Assembly: GCF_021044795.1 (NCBI RefSeq)
Contig: NZ_JAJNOP010000003.1
DNA length: 64,000 nucleotides
From: Acidaminococcus hominis
GTDB taxonomy: Bacteria > Bacillota > Negativicutes > Acidaminococcales > Acidaminococcaceae
Strand: one strand, 5' to 3'
Shown here: positions 15,298 to 24,619 of the stretch, piece after piece
Layout of the letters: each line of letters opens with the position of its first letter
Position numbering within the stretch: the stretch's first letter is position 1
Notes under the pieces: model-generated
Databases searched by the model: none
Told to the model about the DNA's origin: nothing
Seen by the model: only the letters and a program-made list of their open reading frames with translations
Position numbers and translations under genes: made by a program

Positions 15298-15312
15298 ACT
15301 ATACTGTATAGT
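15298..15312. promoter_or_regulatory. 15-bp palindrome upstream of ftsZ
   Basis: ACTATAC and GTATAGT flank one central base, 55-69 bp upstream of the ftsZ start. On the minus strand CTGTCA and TATAGT are 17 bp apart around it, a weak promoter match. It may be an operator for an ftsZ-proximal promoter; the binding protein is unknown. Confidence 0.35.
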
Positions 15313-15370
15313 ATATCATCTGACAGGTAATATTTCACGCACTTTTCATGCAAAACGCCAACTTTTTCCG

Positions 15371-15697
15371 TTACTTTTTCATGAAGAGCCGGCGAATGAT
15401 CGCAATATTGTTGAAAATCCTCAGGCCAAAGGCAATAAGCGCCACATAATACAGGTCTATGCCCAATCTCATGCCAAAGTAGCAGAGAAAAACCGCAAAA
15501 AGTCCGTTGGCGAAAAAGCCGCTGATGAAGATGCTGTTGTTGTAATGGCCTTCCTTGGCGGAACGAAAACCGCCGAAGGCTGCGTCCAGGCAGGCCATAA
15601 AGGCCACCGCCACCAGTTTGGCGTAGGCTTGGGGAAAGACCGGCAGGTACACGCCGATGGCGATGCCCAGAGCCAGGCCAGCCACTGCATAAATCAT
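15371..15697 (-). CDS. sbp: Small basic protein family (DUF1290, Sbp)
   Basis: A 108-residue membrane protein with three hydrophobic segments (about 2-19, 25-37 and 58-85) and a basic end (RRLFMKK). The VFPQAYAKLVAVAFMACLDA start and the GGxRS segment (FGGFRSAKEGHYNNSIFISG) match the DUF1290 family, always found next to DUF881 genes in Firmicute division clusters. The function is not established. Its ATG overlaps the DUF881 stop by 4 bp, with AAGGAGG inside the upstream gene. Confidence 0.85.
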   Translation of the reverse strand: MIYAVAGLALGIAIGVYLPVFPQAYAKLVAVAFMACLDAAFGGFRSAKEGHYNNSIFISGFFANGLFAVFLCYFGMRLGIDLYYVALIAFGLRIFNNIAIIRRLFMKK

Positions 15698-16389
15698 GAC
15701 TTGCCTCCTTCCACCGCTTTGGCATATTCAAAATGCCGGGTGCCCTTAAAGGCCGGAATGATGATTTCCTTCTTCTGGGCTACGTCCACCTGGATGCCCC
15801 AGAATTTCAGGGTTTCCACCACGCCGCCCCGCATCCGGAGCGCTCCTTCCAGGGTCTTGGGGTCCCCAATGGCTCGGATGACGTAGGGCGGGGTAAAGCG
15901 GGTGTTGTTCACCGATACCGTAGGACCGGCACAGCGCACCTCGGAAACGTCCAGGAGCCGCTCGTCGTTGATGGACAGTGCTTCTGCCCCAGCGGCCCTG
16001 AGCTCGTTCAAGAGCCGCAGCAGGTCGTCGTCATGGATAATGTACAGGTTGGGGTTTTCCCCGTTTTTGGGGGTCACCTTACTGTCGTCCAGGGTTACCA
16101 GGACCCCGGGGCCCTGCACCTGGGTTTCCCCAGCCTTGAGCTTCAGGCTTTGCAGGACTTTCGCGTCGGTTCCCGAGCCCTGGGCTTCCAGTTTTTCCAG
16201 CCGTTCCGTCAGCACCTTGTTTTCTTTTTCCGTATTTTGCAGCTTTTCGGCCAAATCCTCAGCCCGCTGCTGGTTCAGGGTGTTGTGCCTGGCATTTTCT
16301 GCACTGCGGAATTGGGTGGAAATCATGGTGCCCAGAATCAGGCAGACCAAAAATAAGAAGAACTTTTCCCGTTTTCCATTTAGTAACAT
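15694..16389 (-). CDS. DUF881 family membrane-anchored protein
   Basis: A 231-residue protein: membrane helix at ~8-25, a coiled-coil stretch at ~38-70 (LAEKLQNTEKENKVLTERLE), then the DUF881 domain with GPGVLVTLDDSK, the strongly conserved IHDDDLLRLLNELRAAGAEA and NTRFTPPYVIRAIGDPKTLE. It faces outside the membrane and its role in division is undefined. GGGGGACTT precedes the ATG. It lies between ftsQ and sbp, the standard Firmicute order. Confidence 0.9.
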   Translation of the reverse strand: MLLNGKREKFFLFLVCLILGTMISTQFRSAENARHNTLNQQRAEDLAEKLQNTEKENKVLTERLEKLEAQGSGTDAKVLQSLKLKAGETQVQGPGVLVTLDDSKVTPKNGENPNLYIIHDDDLLRLLNELRAAGAEALSINDERLLDVSEVRCAGPTVSVNNTRFTPPYVIRAIGDPKTLEGALRMRGGVVETLKFWGIQVDVAQKKEIIIPAFKGTRHFEYAKAVEGGKS

Positions 16390-16403
16390 AAGTCCCCCAT
16401 TCT

Positions 16404-17435
16404 TTATTGCAGTTTCACGTAGGGTTTGTCGTAGGTCAGATCAATATATTTTGCTTTGATTTTTTTGGACTCCAGTTCCTGGCAGATGGCAATGAACGTA
16501 TCCATTTTTTCTTCCCCGTTCTGGTAGGTTCCGATAATAATGGGAACACCGCCTTCTAGGAAAATCTTGATGCTTTTCTGGTCGTCCATGGCAATTTCCG
16601 TAATCCGTTTCTTCAGGTCGGGCTTCAGCTTGCTGAGAAAATCCAGAAGCCCCAGCACGTCCTGGTTCTTGATTACGTCGCCCTTTTGCACCTGGCCCAC
16701 ATAGCACCCGGATACATAGGGCGCACTGTCGTCAGGAATGCCGGGCTGCAAATCGATGACGTGGCCGGTACGGTCTAGCTTGGCGTATTCTCCTCCTTCG
16801 CAGGCTACGTACAGGGCCGGCTGCCGCTCCTTGATTACTACCCGGAGCACGTTGGGCCAGCCGTAGGACACGGAGGAGGATTCCACCCGGTAATCGTTTT
16901 GCAGCGCTTTGGCCAGGCTTTTTTTGTCCACGTTAAAGATGTTCAGGGGCGTGGGCACATTCCCCCACTGGTTGATTTCTTCCCGGGTCACCCGGCTGTT
17001 GCCCTGGACGTCCAGCCGTCCAAAGGCCAGCCAGGGCTGGTGCAGCAGCACGTAGGAGGCCACTAGCAGCAGAATGGAGCCCAGCATGAGAAAGAGCTTC
17101 ACCTTGTTCAGCCGGCGTCTTTTCCGGATTCTCTGCCGGGTGGTCAAATGCTCCAGGTTTTCCTCCGGAGGAGTACTGCGCTTATTGCGGCGCCGTTCAT
17201 GGTAGGTGGTCCGGCTACGAGGCGCGTTTGCCTCCTCCGCCTTCTTTTCCCGCTCCCGCTGCTCTACTTCCTGCCAGCGTTCCCGGGCTTCCCGTGCCTC
17301 CCGGGCTTCCCGCAGCTGCCGCTGGAAAGCCCGTTCTTCCTGGACGGGAGCCTGCTCTCGTTGTTTCTCCCGGGCTTCCTCCTGACCGCTTTTTCTGGTG
17401 TGAAGCCGGGGGCGAAAAACCTTTGGCTTGTTCAT
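16404..17435 (-). CDS. ftsQ: Cell division protein FtsQ/DivIB with a long charged N-terminal tail
   Basis: A 343-residue single-pass protein. Residues 1-110 are an unusually long cytoplasmic tail rich in Arg and Glu, including a REAREAREARER repeat at ~42-53 and a basic RIRKRRRLNK end. The membrane helix is 111-131. After it the POTRA domain starts with LDVQGNSRVTREEINQW (~141-157), followed by the FtsQ/DivIB beta domain. It scaffolds the FtsB/FtsL complex. It starts 1 bp after the ddl stop codon with no good ribosome site, suggesting coupling. Confidence 0.92.
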   Translation of the reverse strand: MNKPKVFRPRLHTRKSGQEEAREKQREQAPVQEERAFQRQLREAREAREARERWQEVEQREREKKAEEANAPRSRTTYHERRRNKRSTPPEENLEHLTTRQRIRKRRRLNKVKLFLMLGSILLLVASYVLLHQPWLAFGRLDVQGNSRVTREEINQWGNVPTPLNIFNVDKKSLAKALQNDYRVESSSVSYGWPNVLRVVIKERQPALYVACEGGEYAKLDRTGHVIDLQPGIPDDSAPYVSGCYVGQVQKGDVIKNQDVLGLLDFLSKLKPDLKKRITEIAMDDQKSIKIFLEGGVPIIIGTYQNGEEKMDTFIAICQELESKKIKAKYIDLTYDKPYVKLQ

Positions 17436-17436
17436 T

Positions 17437-18369
17437 TTAATGAGCCGTCAGCAGAATTTTTTCACACAGGTCGGGGAAGGAAATCCCCATGGCAGCCGCA
17501 GCCTTGGGAATCAGGCTGGTAGCGGTCATCCCCGGAATGGAGTTGACTTCCAGGGCAATGCAGCTGCCATCGTCAGCCAGCATCAGGTCCACCCGGGCAA
17601 CCCCGTGGCAACCCAGGGCGTTATAGGCAGCCACTGCCACCTGCTGGAGCTTCTGCGTGGTTTCTTCGGAAAAAGGGGCCGGGCAGGTATAGGTGGTTGC
17701 GCCCTTGGTGTACTTGGAATGGAAATCGTAGGAGCCGGAGTGGGGCTCAATGAGCACCAGGGGCATGGGAATGGCCTTGCCATCCTCGCCCATCATGACG
17801 CCGGCAGCCACTTCCTTGCCTTTAAAGAAGGCTTCGGCCAGTACCCGGTCACCGTAGGAGAAGGCTTCTTCCAGGGCGCTGTCCAGTTCAGCCTCGCTTT
17901 TAACGATAACTACACCAATGCTGGAGCCCTGGGCCACCGGCTTTACCACTACCGGCAGGCCCAGTTCCTTGAGAATCTGTTCCTTGGGGCTGACGGCATC
18001 GTGCTTGTTCAGGTACAGGCAGCGGGCCGTGGGCACATGGTTGTTTTCAAACAGGTGCTTGGTATAAGCCTTGTCCATGGCCAGGGCGCTGGCCAGCACC
18101 CCGGAACCGGTATAGGGAATGCCCAGCATTTCCAGGACGCCCTGGAGCCGGCCGTCTTCCCCGTACAGTCCATGAACGGCGTTAAAGACCACCTTGGCGC
18201 CGCTTTCCTTCAGCTGCTCTACAAAATGAGCCGGATCCAGGTCGATGGCTACGGCGTTGTAGCCCTTTTCCTGCAAAGCGGCCAAAATGGCGTTGCCAGT
18301 CAAAAAGGAAATTTCTCTTTCTTTGGACGGACCTCCCATAACCACTGCGACTTTGTCTTCTTTACGCAT
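17437..18369 (-). CDS. ddl: D-alanine--D-alanine ligase
   Basis: A 310-residue ATP-grasp enzyme that makes D-Ala-D-Ala for MurF. Evident are KVAVVMGGPSKEREISFLTG at the start, AVHGLYGEDGRLQGVLEMLG for the H-G-x-x-G-E-D-G motif, LPVVVKPVAQGSSIGVVIV for ATP binding, and CIALEVNSIPGMTATSLIPK for the metal-binding E-x-N. The ATG at 18369 has CGGAGTGAAG upstream and overlaps the murC end by 8 bp; a GTG at 18378 is an alternative. Confidence 0.97.
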   Translation of the reverse strand: MRKEDKVAVVMGGPSKEREISFLTGNAILAALQEKGYNAVAIDLDPAHFVEQLKESGAKVVFNAVHGLYGEDGRLQGVLEMLGIPYTGSGVLASALAMDKAYTKHLFENNHVPTARCLYLNKHDAVSPKEQILKELGLPVVVKPVAQGSSIGVVIVKSEAELDSALEEAFSYGDRVLAEAFFKGKEVAAGVMMGEDGKAIPMPLVLIEPHSGSYDFHSKYTKGATTYTCPAPFSEETTQKLQQVAVAAYNALGCHGVARVDLMLADDGSCIALEVNSIPGMTATSLIPKAAAAMGISFPDLCEKILLTAH

Positions 18370-19756
18370 TTGCTTCACTCCGTTCTAATGCTTGCACTAA
18401 CTGCTCCCCCAGCCGGTAGATGTCCCCGGCGCCCATGGTAATCACCAGGTCGCCTGGCCGAACTTCCCGTTCCAGGGTTTCTTCGATTTTATCCTGCCCA
18501 GAAATATAACGGACCTTTTGTCCGGTGGTTTCGGCAATCTTGTGGGCCAGCATTTCCCCGCTGACGCCGGGAATGGGGTCTTCGCTGGCAGCGTAGATGT
18601 CGGTGATGATCAGCTCATCACAGTCCTTGAAGGCCACCGCAAACTGGTCCAGGAGAAGCTGGGTCCGGGTATAGCGGTGGGGCTGGAACACGCAGACCAG
18701 TCGTTCCGGCTGGGTCTGCCGGGCAGCCTTTAAGGTCACGGCAATTTCCGTGGGATGGTGGGCGTAGTCGTCCACTACCCAAACGCCGCCAACCTTGCCC
18801 TTGGTTTCAAAACGGCGCTTGGCACCGCTGAAATGGGCCAGGGAGGCCAGAATGCTTTCCAGGGGGATACCCAGTTCCCGGGCGGCGGCAATGGCCCCCA
18901 GGGAGTTTAATACGTTATGACGGCCGGGGACAATGAGCTGCCCCTTGCCGATGACTTCGTTCTTATACAGGATATCATAGGTGGTGCCGTTTTTGCCGTA
19001 TTCGATATTTTCTGCCCGGTAATCGGCGTCCTTGCTGTCGATGCCGTAGGAGATTACGGTCTTGCCGGTCTTTTCTCCCAGGGCCCGGACCTTGGCGTTA
19101 TCGTAGCACAAGATGGCCTTGCCGTCTTCCTTAATCTGCTCCACAAATTTGGCAAAGGCTGCCTGGATGTTTTCTTCGCTGCCGTAATGGTCCAGGTGGT
19201 CATTTTCGATATTGGTAATCACCGCCAGGTAGGGATGGAATTTCAGGAAGGAGCCGTCGCTTTCGTCGGCTTCTGCCACCACATAATCGCTTTTGCCGTT
19301 GACGGCATTGCTGCCCAGGTTGTTAACGATGCCCCCTACCACGATGGTGGGATCCAGGCCCCCTTCACAGGTAATGCAGGAGAGCATGGAGCTGGTGGTG
19401 GTCTTGCCATGGGCGCCGGCTACGGCCACGCCCTTGTGTTTGTTCATGAGATAGGCCAGCACATCACTTCTGTGGATTACCGGTACCTGTCTTTTTTTGG
19501 CTTCCACCAGTTCAGGGTTGTCCGGATGGATGGCGGTAGAAACCACCACCACTTCCGCCCGTTCAATCTGGCAGGCAGAATGGCCGATGAAAACCAGGGC
19601 CCCTTCTTTGGCCAGGTTGGTGGCCATGTAGCCCGGTTTGGCATCTGAGCCGGAAACCTGGTAGCCCCGTTTGATCATAACATACGACAGGGCACTCATA
19701 CCGGCGCCGCCGATACCGATAAAATGTATATTTTTGATTTTATCCAAATCCAGCAC
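18362..19756 (-). CDS. murC: UDP-N-acetylmuramate--L-alanine ligase
   Basis: A 464-residue Mur ligase adding L-Ala to UDP-MurNAc in the cytoplasm. The N-terminal nucleotide loop is HFIGIGGAGMSALSYVM, the ATP site VAGAHGKTTTSSML (~112-125), and the third domain has DDYAHHPTEI. It uses a GTG start at 19756, which overlaps the murG stop (TAGTG) with GGAGGAACGCATA upstream. It precedes ddl. Confidence 0.97.
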   Translation of the reverse strand: MLDLDKIKNIHFIGIGGAGMSALSYVMIKRGYQVSGSDAKPGYMATNLAKEGALVFIGHSACQIERAEVVVVSTAIHPDNPELVEAKKRQVPVIHRSDVLAYLMNKHKGVAVAGAHGKTTTSSMLSCITCEGGLDPTIVVGGIVNNLGSNAVNGKSDYVVAEADESDGSFLKFHPYLAVITNIENDHLDHYGSEENIQAAFAKFVEQIKEDGKAILCYDNAKVRALGEKTGKTVISYGIDSKDADYRAENIEYGKNGTTYDILYKNEVIGKGQLIVPGRHNVLNSLGAIAAARELGIPLESILASLAHFSGAKRRFETKGKVGGVWVVDDYAHHPTEIAVTLKAARQTQPERLVCVFQPHRYTRTQLLLDQFAVAFKDCDELIITDIYAASEDPIPGVSGEMLAHKIAETTGQKVRYISGQDKIEETLEREVRPGDLVITMGAGDIYRLGEQLVQALERSEANA

Positions 19757-20874
19757 TATGCGTTCCTCCTATCACGTTCTGCCAAAGCCAGCGCCTCCTG
19801 GGCAATGGTTTCAGCTGCCTGAGGCATACCTGCTTTGCAGGCGCTGCGATGCATCATGGCTAAGACTTCTTCATCTTTCAGCAGACTTTCTACTTCCCGC
19901 AGCAAAATTTCTCCGCTAAGGTCCTTGTCCAGGACCACCTTGGCTGCCCCCAGGGCTGCCAGGGCACGGGCGTTAAATTCCTGATGGTTGGCCGTGGCGT
20001 AGGGATAGGGAATCAAGATGGACGGGATTCCCTTGACCATCAGTTCCGCCAGGCCAATGGCCCCGGCCCGGGAAACGGCTACGTCCGCAGCCGCCAGGGC
20101 CAGGGGCATATCGTGCAGGTAGGGCACAATGTGCAGGTTGTCCGCCTTGAGCAGGTTTTCTCCCAGGGCTTCAATATGGCTCTGGTACCCCTGCTGGCCG
20201 GTGGCATGGAGAATCTGGATATGCCGGTCGCCGGCTAGGGCCTTTTCCACCGCAATCATGCTTTGGTTGATGGAACGGGCGCCCCGGCTGCCGCCAAACA
20301 CCAGCAGGGTTTTCCGGCTGGGGTCCAGCTGAAATTTGGCAATTCCCGCAGACCGTTCGGCCACAAGGATTTCCTTGCGCACCGGGTTGCCGGTAAAGAT
20401 TTTCTTGGCGTGGGACGCAAAGTACCGGGCCCCTTCCTTGTAACCCAAAAAGACTTCATCCACAAACCGGGAGAGAATCTTGTTGGTTACCCCGGGCATG
20501 GCATTCTGCTCCTGAATGGCCGTGGGTACCCGCTTCAGGGCGGCCCAAAACAAAATGGGGCCGCACACGTAGCCGCCGGTACCGATGACCAGGTCGGGGT
20601 TAATCCGGTTCAGCAGCTGGTAGGCCTCGCTGAGACCCACCACCAACTTTCCGGCGCTTTTCAGGGTACCTAGCCCCAAATGGCGCTCAAACCCGGCCAC
20701 TTCAATAAATTCCAGGGGATAGCCGTACCGGGGAATGATATCTTTTTCCAGGCCCTTCCGGGTTCCCACGAAGGTGATTTCCGCAGAGGGCTCCAAATCT
20801 CGTATGGCATCAGCAATGGTCAGCGCCGGGTAGATATGACCGCCCGTGCCGCCGCCTGAAAGGATTACTTTCAC
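19756..20874 (-). CDS. murG: Lipid II synthase (GlcNAc transferase) MurG
   Basis: A 372-residue GT-B enzyme that adds GlcNAc to lipid I on the inner face of the cytoplasmic membrane. GGGTGGHIYPALTIA (~7-21) is the first glycine loop, GGSRGARSINQ the second (~194), and VSRAGAIGLAELMVKGIPSI the UDP-GlcNAc-binding block. The start codon is GTG with TAGGAGGCTAGATT upstream, 11 bp after murD. ftsW, the usual gene between murD and murG, is absent. Confidence 0.97.
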   Translation of the reverse strand: MKVILSGGGTGGHIYPALTIADAIRDLEPSAEITFVGTRKGLEKDIIPRYGYPLEFIEVAGFERHLGLGTLKSAGKLVVGLSEAYQLLNRINPDLVIGTGGYVCGPILFWAALKRVPTAIQEQNAMPGVTNKILSRFVDEVFLGYKEGARYFASHAKKIFTGNPVRKEILVAERSAGIAKFQLDPSRKTLLVFGGSRGARSINQSMIAVEKALAGDRHIQILHATGQQGYQSHIEALGENLLKADNLHIVPYLHDMPLALAAADVAVSRAGAIGLAELMVKGIPSILIPYPYATANHQEFNARALAALGAAKVVLDKDLSGEILLREVESLLKDEEVLAMMHRSACKAGMPQAAETIAQEALALAERDRRNA

Positions 20875-20885
20875 AATCTAGCCTC

Positions 20886-22262
20886 CTACGCGTTTTCCTG
20901 CTGTTTTTCCAGTTTCCGGACCAGTTCCTTGAAATATCTCCCCCGCTGCGGATAGTTGTCAAACATATCATAGGACGAGCAGGCAGGAGAAAGGAGGACC
21001 ACTTCCGGCGGCTGGGCCAGGCTGGCTGCTTTATTCACGGCATCGTCAAAACTGCCGTCAATCATATAGATGTTCTTTACGCCGTTTTTCACCGCGGCTT
21101 CGTAGAAACGCTGCCGGGCTTCGCCCAAAAGAATCAGGGCATCGGTCTGGCGGGCTGCCACCTGCATAAATTCGGTCAGGTCCGTCAGCTTATCATGGCC
21201 GCCGGCCAAAAGGATTACGTGGCCGTCCTTAAAGGCTTCCATGGCCTTCACGGCGGAGTCCGTATTGGTGGCCTTGGAATCGTTGTAGTAGGGTACGCCC
21301 TTGATGGTGGTTACGTATTCCAGCCGGTGTTCCACGCCTTGGAAGTTCTTCAGGACCTTGGCCATGTTTTCCGGGGTAACGCCGGCAAAGTAGGCGCAGC
21401 ACAGGGCTCCCAGCACGTTTTGTTCGTTGTGGGAACCGAAAATCTTCATGTCGGAAACCTGGAGAATCCGCTGCTTCTTGCCGTCCAGGTTCAGGACGAA
21501 CCAGCCGTCTTCAATATAGGCGCCTTCATCCAGCTGTTTTTGGGTGCTGAAGAACACCACCCGGCCCTTGGCACGGGGAGCCAGAGCCACGCAGTTGGCA
21601 TCGTCAGCGTTCAAAATCAGTACGTCCTCCGGCTGTTGGTGAGCAAAAATATTGGCCTTGGCGTTAATGTAGTTTTCCATGTTGCCATGGCGTTCAAAAT
21701 GGTCCGGCGTAATGTTCACAATCAGGGCAATGTTCACCCGCATGGTGGTGACGCCTTCCAGCTGGAAGCTGGACAGTTCGGCAGCCACGTAGGAATCTGC
21801 GTCCAGATTGATGACCTCTTTGGACAGAGAGCGGCCAATGTTGCCGGCCACCGCCGTCTTTACCGGCAGGGTATCCAGCATTTCCCCCACCAGCGTGGTG
21901 GTTGTGGTCTTGCCGTTGGTACCGGTAATGCCAATCCATTTGCCTTTGTACAGCCGGCTGGCTTCTTCTGCTTCCCCGATGATTTCTACGCCCAGTTCCC
22001 TGGCTTTTTTCACCGTATCGGTGGTAAAGGGAATCCCCGGGGAGATGATCATCAGCTTACTTCTTTTCAGTTCATCGGTGGGATCCACTTCGGTCATAAA
22101 CAGGCCGCCCACTGCCCCAAAGGCAGTGCACCATTCCGGTTCCAGATCCACGTCCGTATCATTATATAAAACGACCTCCTCGCCCTGGTCTGCCAGGACT
22201 TCGGCCACACCTTGCCCGCTAATACCTGCTCCGTATACAAAAATTGCCCGATTGTCTGCCAT
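20886..22262 (-). CDS. murD: UDP-N-acetylmuramoyl-L-alanine--D-glutamate ligase
   Basis: A 458-residue Mur ligase. GAGISGQGVAEVLADQG is the N-terminal nucleotide loop, IGITGTNGKTTTTTLVGEML (~112-131) the ATP-binding motif, and NDSKATNTDSAVKAMEAF the substrate and metal part of the third domain. It adds D-Glu to UDP-MurNAc-L-Ala. GGGGG lies upstream of its ATG; it follows mraY by 18 bp. Confidence 0.97.
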   Translation of the reverse strand: MADNRAIFVYGAGISGQGVAEVLADQGEEVVLYNDTDVDLEPEWCTAFGAVGGLFMTEVDPTDELKRSKLMIISPGIPFTTDTVKKARELGVEIIGEAEEASRLYKGKWIGITGTNGKTTTTTLVGEMLDTLPVKTAVAGNIGRSLSKEVINLDADSYVAAELSSFQLEGVTTMRVNIALIVNITPDHFERHGNMENYINAKANIFAHQQPEDVLILNADDANCVALAPRAKGRVVFFSTQKQLDEGAYIEDGWFVLNLDGKKQRILQVSDMKIFGSHNEQNVLGALCCAYFAGVTPENMAKVLKNFQGVEHRLEYVTTIKGVPYYNDSKATNTDSAVKAMEAFKDGHVILLAGGHDKLTDLTEFMQVAARQTDALILLGEARQRFYEAAVKNGVKNIYMIDGSFDDAVNKAASLAQPPEVVLLSPACSSYDMFDNYPQRGRYFKELVRKLEKQQENA

Positions 22263-22280
22263 TTTACATTACCCCCTCAT

Positions 22281-23240
22281 TTATCGACAGATAAATAATA
22301 GTACTCCCAAAAGGGAGAAAACGCAACTGATCAGGAAAAATCTCTTGACCACCTGCACTTCAGGCCAGCCGCCCAGCTCAAAATGGTGATGCAGGGGGCT
22401 CATCCGGAAGATTCTCTTGCCATGGGTCAGCTTGAAATACGTGACCTGCATAATCACTGACAGGGCTTCCAGCACGTAAATGCCGCCAATCAGGACCAGG
22501 AGCAGTTCCGTATGGGTTGCAATGGCACAGGCCGCTACAGCGCCGCCCAGGGCCAAGGAACCGGTATCACCCATGAACACCCGGGCAGGATGGTGGTTGT
22601 ACACCAAAAAACCCAGGCAGCAGCCGCAAACGCCCAGCGCAAACAGCATTTCCGCCGGCAGGTGGCTGAGATACCCAATGTAAGCAAAGGCCAGCATGAC
22701 CGGCACCGTAACACTGGCTGCCAGGCCATCCAGACCATCGGTCAAATTCACTGCGTTGGTGGTTCCCACCAGCAGCAGGAGCAGGAAAACATAGTAACCG
22801 GCACCCAGGGAAACCGTGGTGTTGACCAGGGGAATCCACACGCTGGTGCTGTAGACGCTGACGGCTCCCGGATACAGCAGATACACGGCGGCTACCAGAA
22901 TCTGGAGCAGCATTTTCTGCTTGGAGGTCAGGCCCAAATTCCGATGGAAGAAAATCTTCAGACCATCGTCAATAAAACCAATGACCGCATAGCCCAAGAA
23001 CAGCCACAGGGCCAAAAAGACCCGGCCGCTCAGGGGAATCCACACCAGGGTGGAAACCAAAAGGGCTGCAATCATCATGAGACCGCCCATGGTGGGGGTC
23101 CCGCTTTTCTTCAAATGTTCCTTGGGGCCGCATTCCCGGATGCTTTGGCCAAAATGCCATTTGTGCAGCAGCGGCAGCAGCAGCCGGCCAAAAAGTACGG
23201 TAAGGACAAAGGAGGTTACCAGCATGCCAAGAGCACTCAT
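22281..23240 (-). CDS. mraY: Phospho-N-acetylmuramoyl-pentapeptide transferase MraY
   Basis: A 319-residue ten-helix membrane enzyme that makes lipid I. KKSGTPTMGGLMMI, YAVIGFIDDGLKI (the DD pair), NLTDGLDGLA and the H-H-H-F signature of the last cytoplasmic loop (RMSPLHHHFELGGWPE) are all visible. Its ATG overlaps the murF stop codon (ATGA). Confidence 0.98.
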   Translation of the reverse strand: MSALGMLVTSFVLTVLFGRLLLPLLHKWHFGQSIRECGPKEHLKKSGTPTMGGLMMIAALLVSTLVWIPLSGRVFLALWLFLGYAVIGFIDDGLKIFFHRNLGLTSKQKMLLQILVAAVYLLYPGAVSVYSTSVWIPLVNTTVSLGAGYYVFLLLLLVGTTNAVNLTDGLDGLAASVTVPVMLAFAYIGYLSHLPAEMLFALGVCGCCLGFLVYNHHPARVFMGDTGSLALGGAVAACAIATHTELLLVLIGGIYVLEALSVIMQVTYFKLTHGKRIFRMSPLHHHFELGGWPEVQVVKRFFLISCVFSLLGVLLFICR

Positions 23241-24619
23241 GCGTCAGCGCCTTCTTTCCCAAAGACCAGGGGAATCACCTGGTCCACTGCCATGGAATGG
23301 GAGCCCTTGCACAGGACCACATCCCCCGGCTGAAGAATTTTTTGGAGCAGCCGGGCGGCTTCTTCCTTGTTTGCCGCATAGGTAACGATGACGCCCCGTT
23401 TGGCGGCAGCCTCACCTATATATTTAGCTTCGGTGCCGTAGACAATCAACTCTTTCACGCCGCAGTCCGCAGCCCATTCCCCTACCTGGGTATGGCCGCT
23501 TTGGGAGTGGGCTCCCAGTTCCAGCATATCGGCCAGAACGGCAACCGCCCGGCCCCGGCCCTGGTTTTTGACCAGGTCTCGTAGGGTTTCCAGGCCCGCC
23601 TTCATAGAGGCAGGGCTGGCGTTATAGGCGTCGTTGATAACCGTAATGTCCCCAAAGTGCAGGACTTCCTGGCGCATCCCCGTCATGGCAGGGTGCTCCA
23701 GAGCCCCAGCAATGGCTCCATCGGCCACCCCGTAGACTTCAGCCACGGCAATGGCCGCCAGGGCATTCATTACGTTGTGCCGGCCGGCCAGGGGCAGGTG
23801 CACCGCCTGGGTCTGGCCGGTAACCCGGCTGCGGTAGGTAAAGTCCGTGCCCAGGCCGGTAGGCGTAAGGGAGAGGGCTTTCACGTCGCAGTCTGCGTCG
23901 ATGCCGTAGGTGGTTACCTTAGCGCCGGTGGGCATCACGGACACCCGGGGGTCATCTCCGTTCAGGAAGGCGTGATTGGCTGGGGTAAAGTCTTCCAGGA
24001 TTTCACTTTTGGCCTTGGCAATATTTTCCAGGCTGCCCAGCAGCTCCAAATGGGTGTCCCCCACATTGGTAATCACTGCTGCGTCGGGCAGGGCCAGTTT
24101 TTTCATGGCCCGAATCTGGCCCAGGCCCCGCATTCCCATTTCCACTACGGCAAATTCCGTGTCGTCCTGGATGGTGAACAGGGTCTTGGGCAGGCCGATT
24201 TCGTTGTTGAAGTTGGCCTGGGTCTTGATGACCCGGTACTTGGCGGACAGGCAGGCGCTAATCAGGTCCTTGGTGGAGGTTTTTCCGTTGGAACCCGTAA
24301 TGGCAATCACCGTTACCTTTGGCTTGCTGAGCCGGTAGGCAGAGGCCAGCTTCTGGTAGGCGTCCAGGGTGTCTTTGACCACCAGGCATTTGCCCGGGTC
24401 CACCCCTTCCGGCACATGGTCCACCACGGCGGCAGCTGCACCGGCGGCAAGGGCCTTGCTGACAAAGGCGTGGCCGTCAAACTTTTCTCCCCGGAGGGCG
24501 ACAAAAAGAGTTCCCGGCGCAAGCTGTCGGGAATCGGTGGTTACATCGGTAAATACGGTGTCCGCCGGCAGACTGGTTTCCACCGGCAGGGCGCGGGTCA
24601 CTAAAGCTATATCAATCAT
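23237..24619 (-). CDS. murF: UDP-MurNAc-tripeptide--D-alanyl-D-alanine ligase
   Basis: A 460-residue Mur ligase that adds D-Ala-D-Ala from Ddl. AITGSNGKTSTKDLISACLS is the ATP site, NNEIGLPKTLF the substrate block and INDAYNASPASMKAGLETL the third-domain motif. The start at 24619 has AAAGGGGA upstream and overlaps the murE stop by 8 bp. Its partners murE and mraY flank it. Confidence 0.97.
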   Translation of the reverse strand: MIDIALVTRALPVETSLPADTVFTDVTTDSRQLAPGTLFVALRGEKFDGHAFVSKALAAGAAAAVVDHVPEGVDPGKCLVVKDTLDAYQKLASAYRLSKPKVTVIAITGSNGKTSTKDLISACLSAKYRVIKTQANFNNEIGLPKTLFTIQDDTEFAVVEMGMRGLGQIRAMKKLALPDAAVITNVGDTHLELLGSLENIAKAKSEILEDFTPANHAFLNGDDPRVSVMPTGAKVTTYGIDADCDVKALSLTPTGLGTDFTYRSRVTGQTQAVHLPLAGRHNVMNALAAIAVAEVYGVADGAIAGALEHPAMTGMRQEVLHFGDITVINDAYNASPASMKAGLETLRDLVKNQGRGRAVAVLADMLELGAHSQSGHTQVGEWAADCGVKELIVYGTEAKYIGEAAAKRGVIVTYAANKEEAARLLQKILQPGDVVLCKGSHSMAVDQVIPLVFGKEGADA

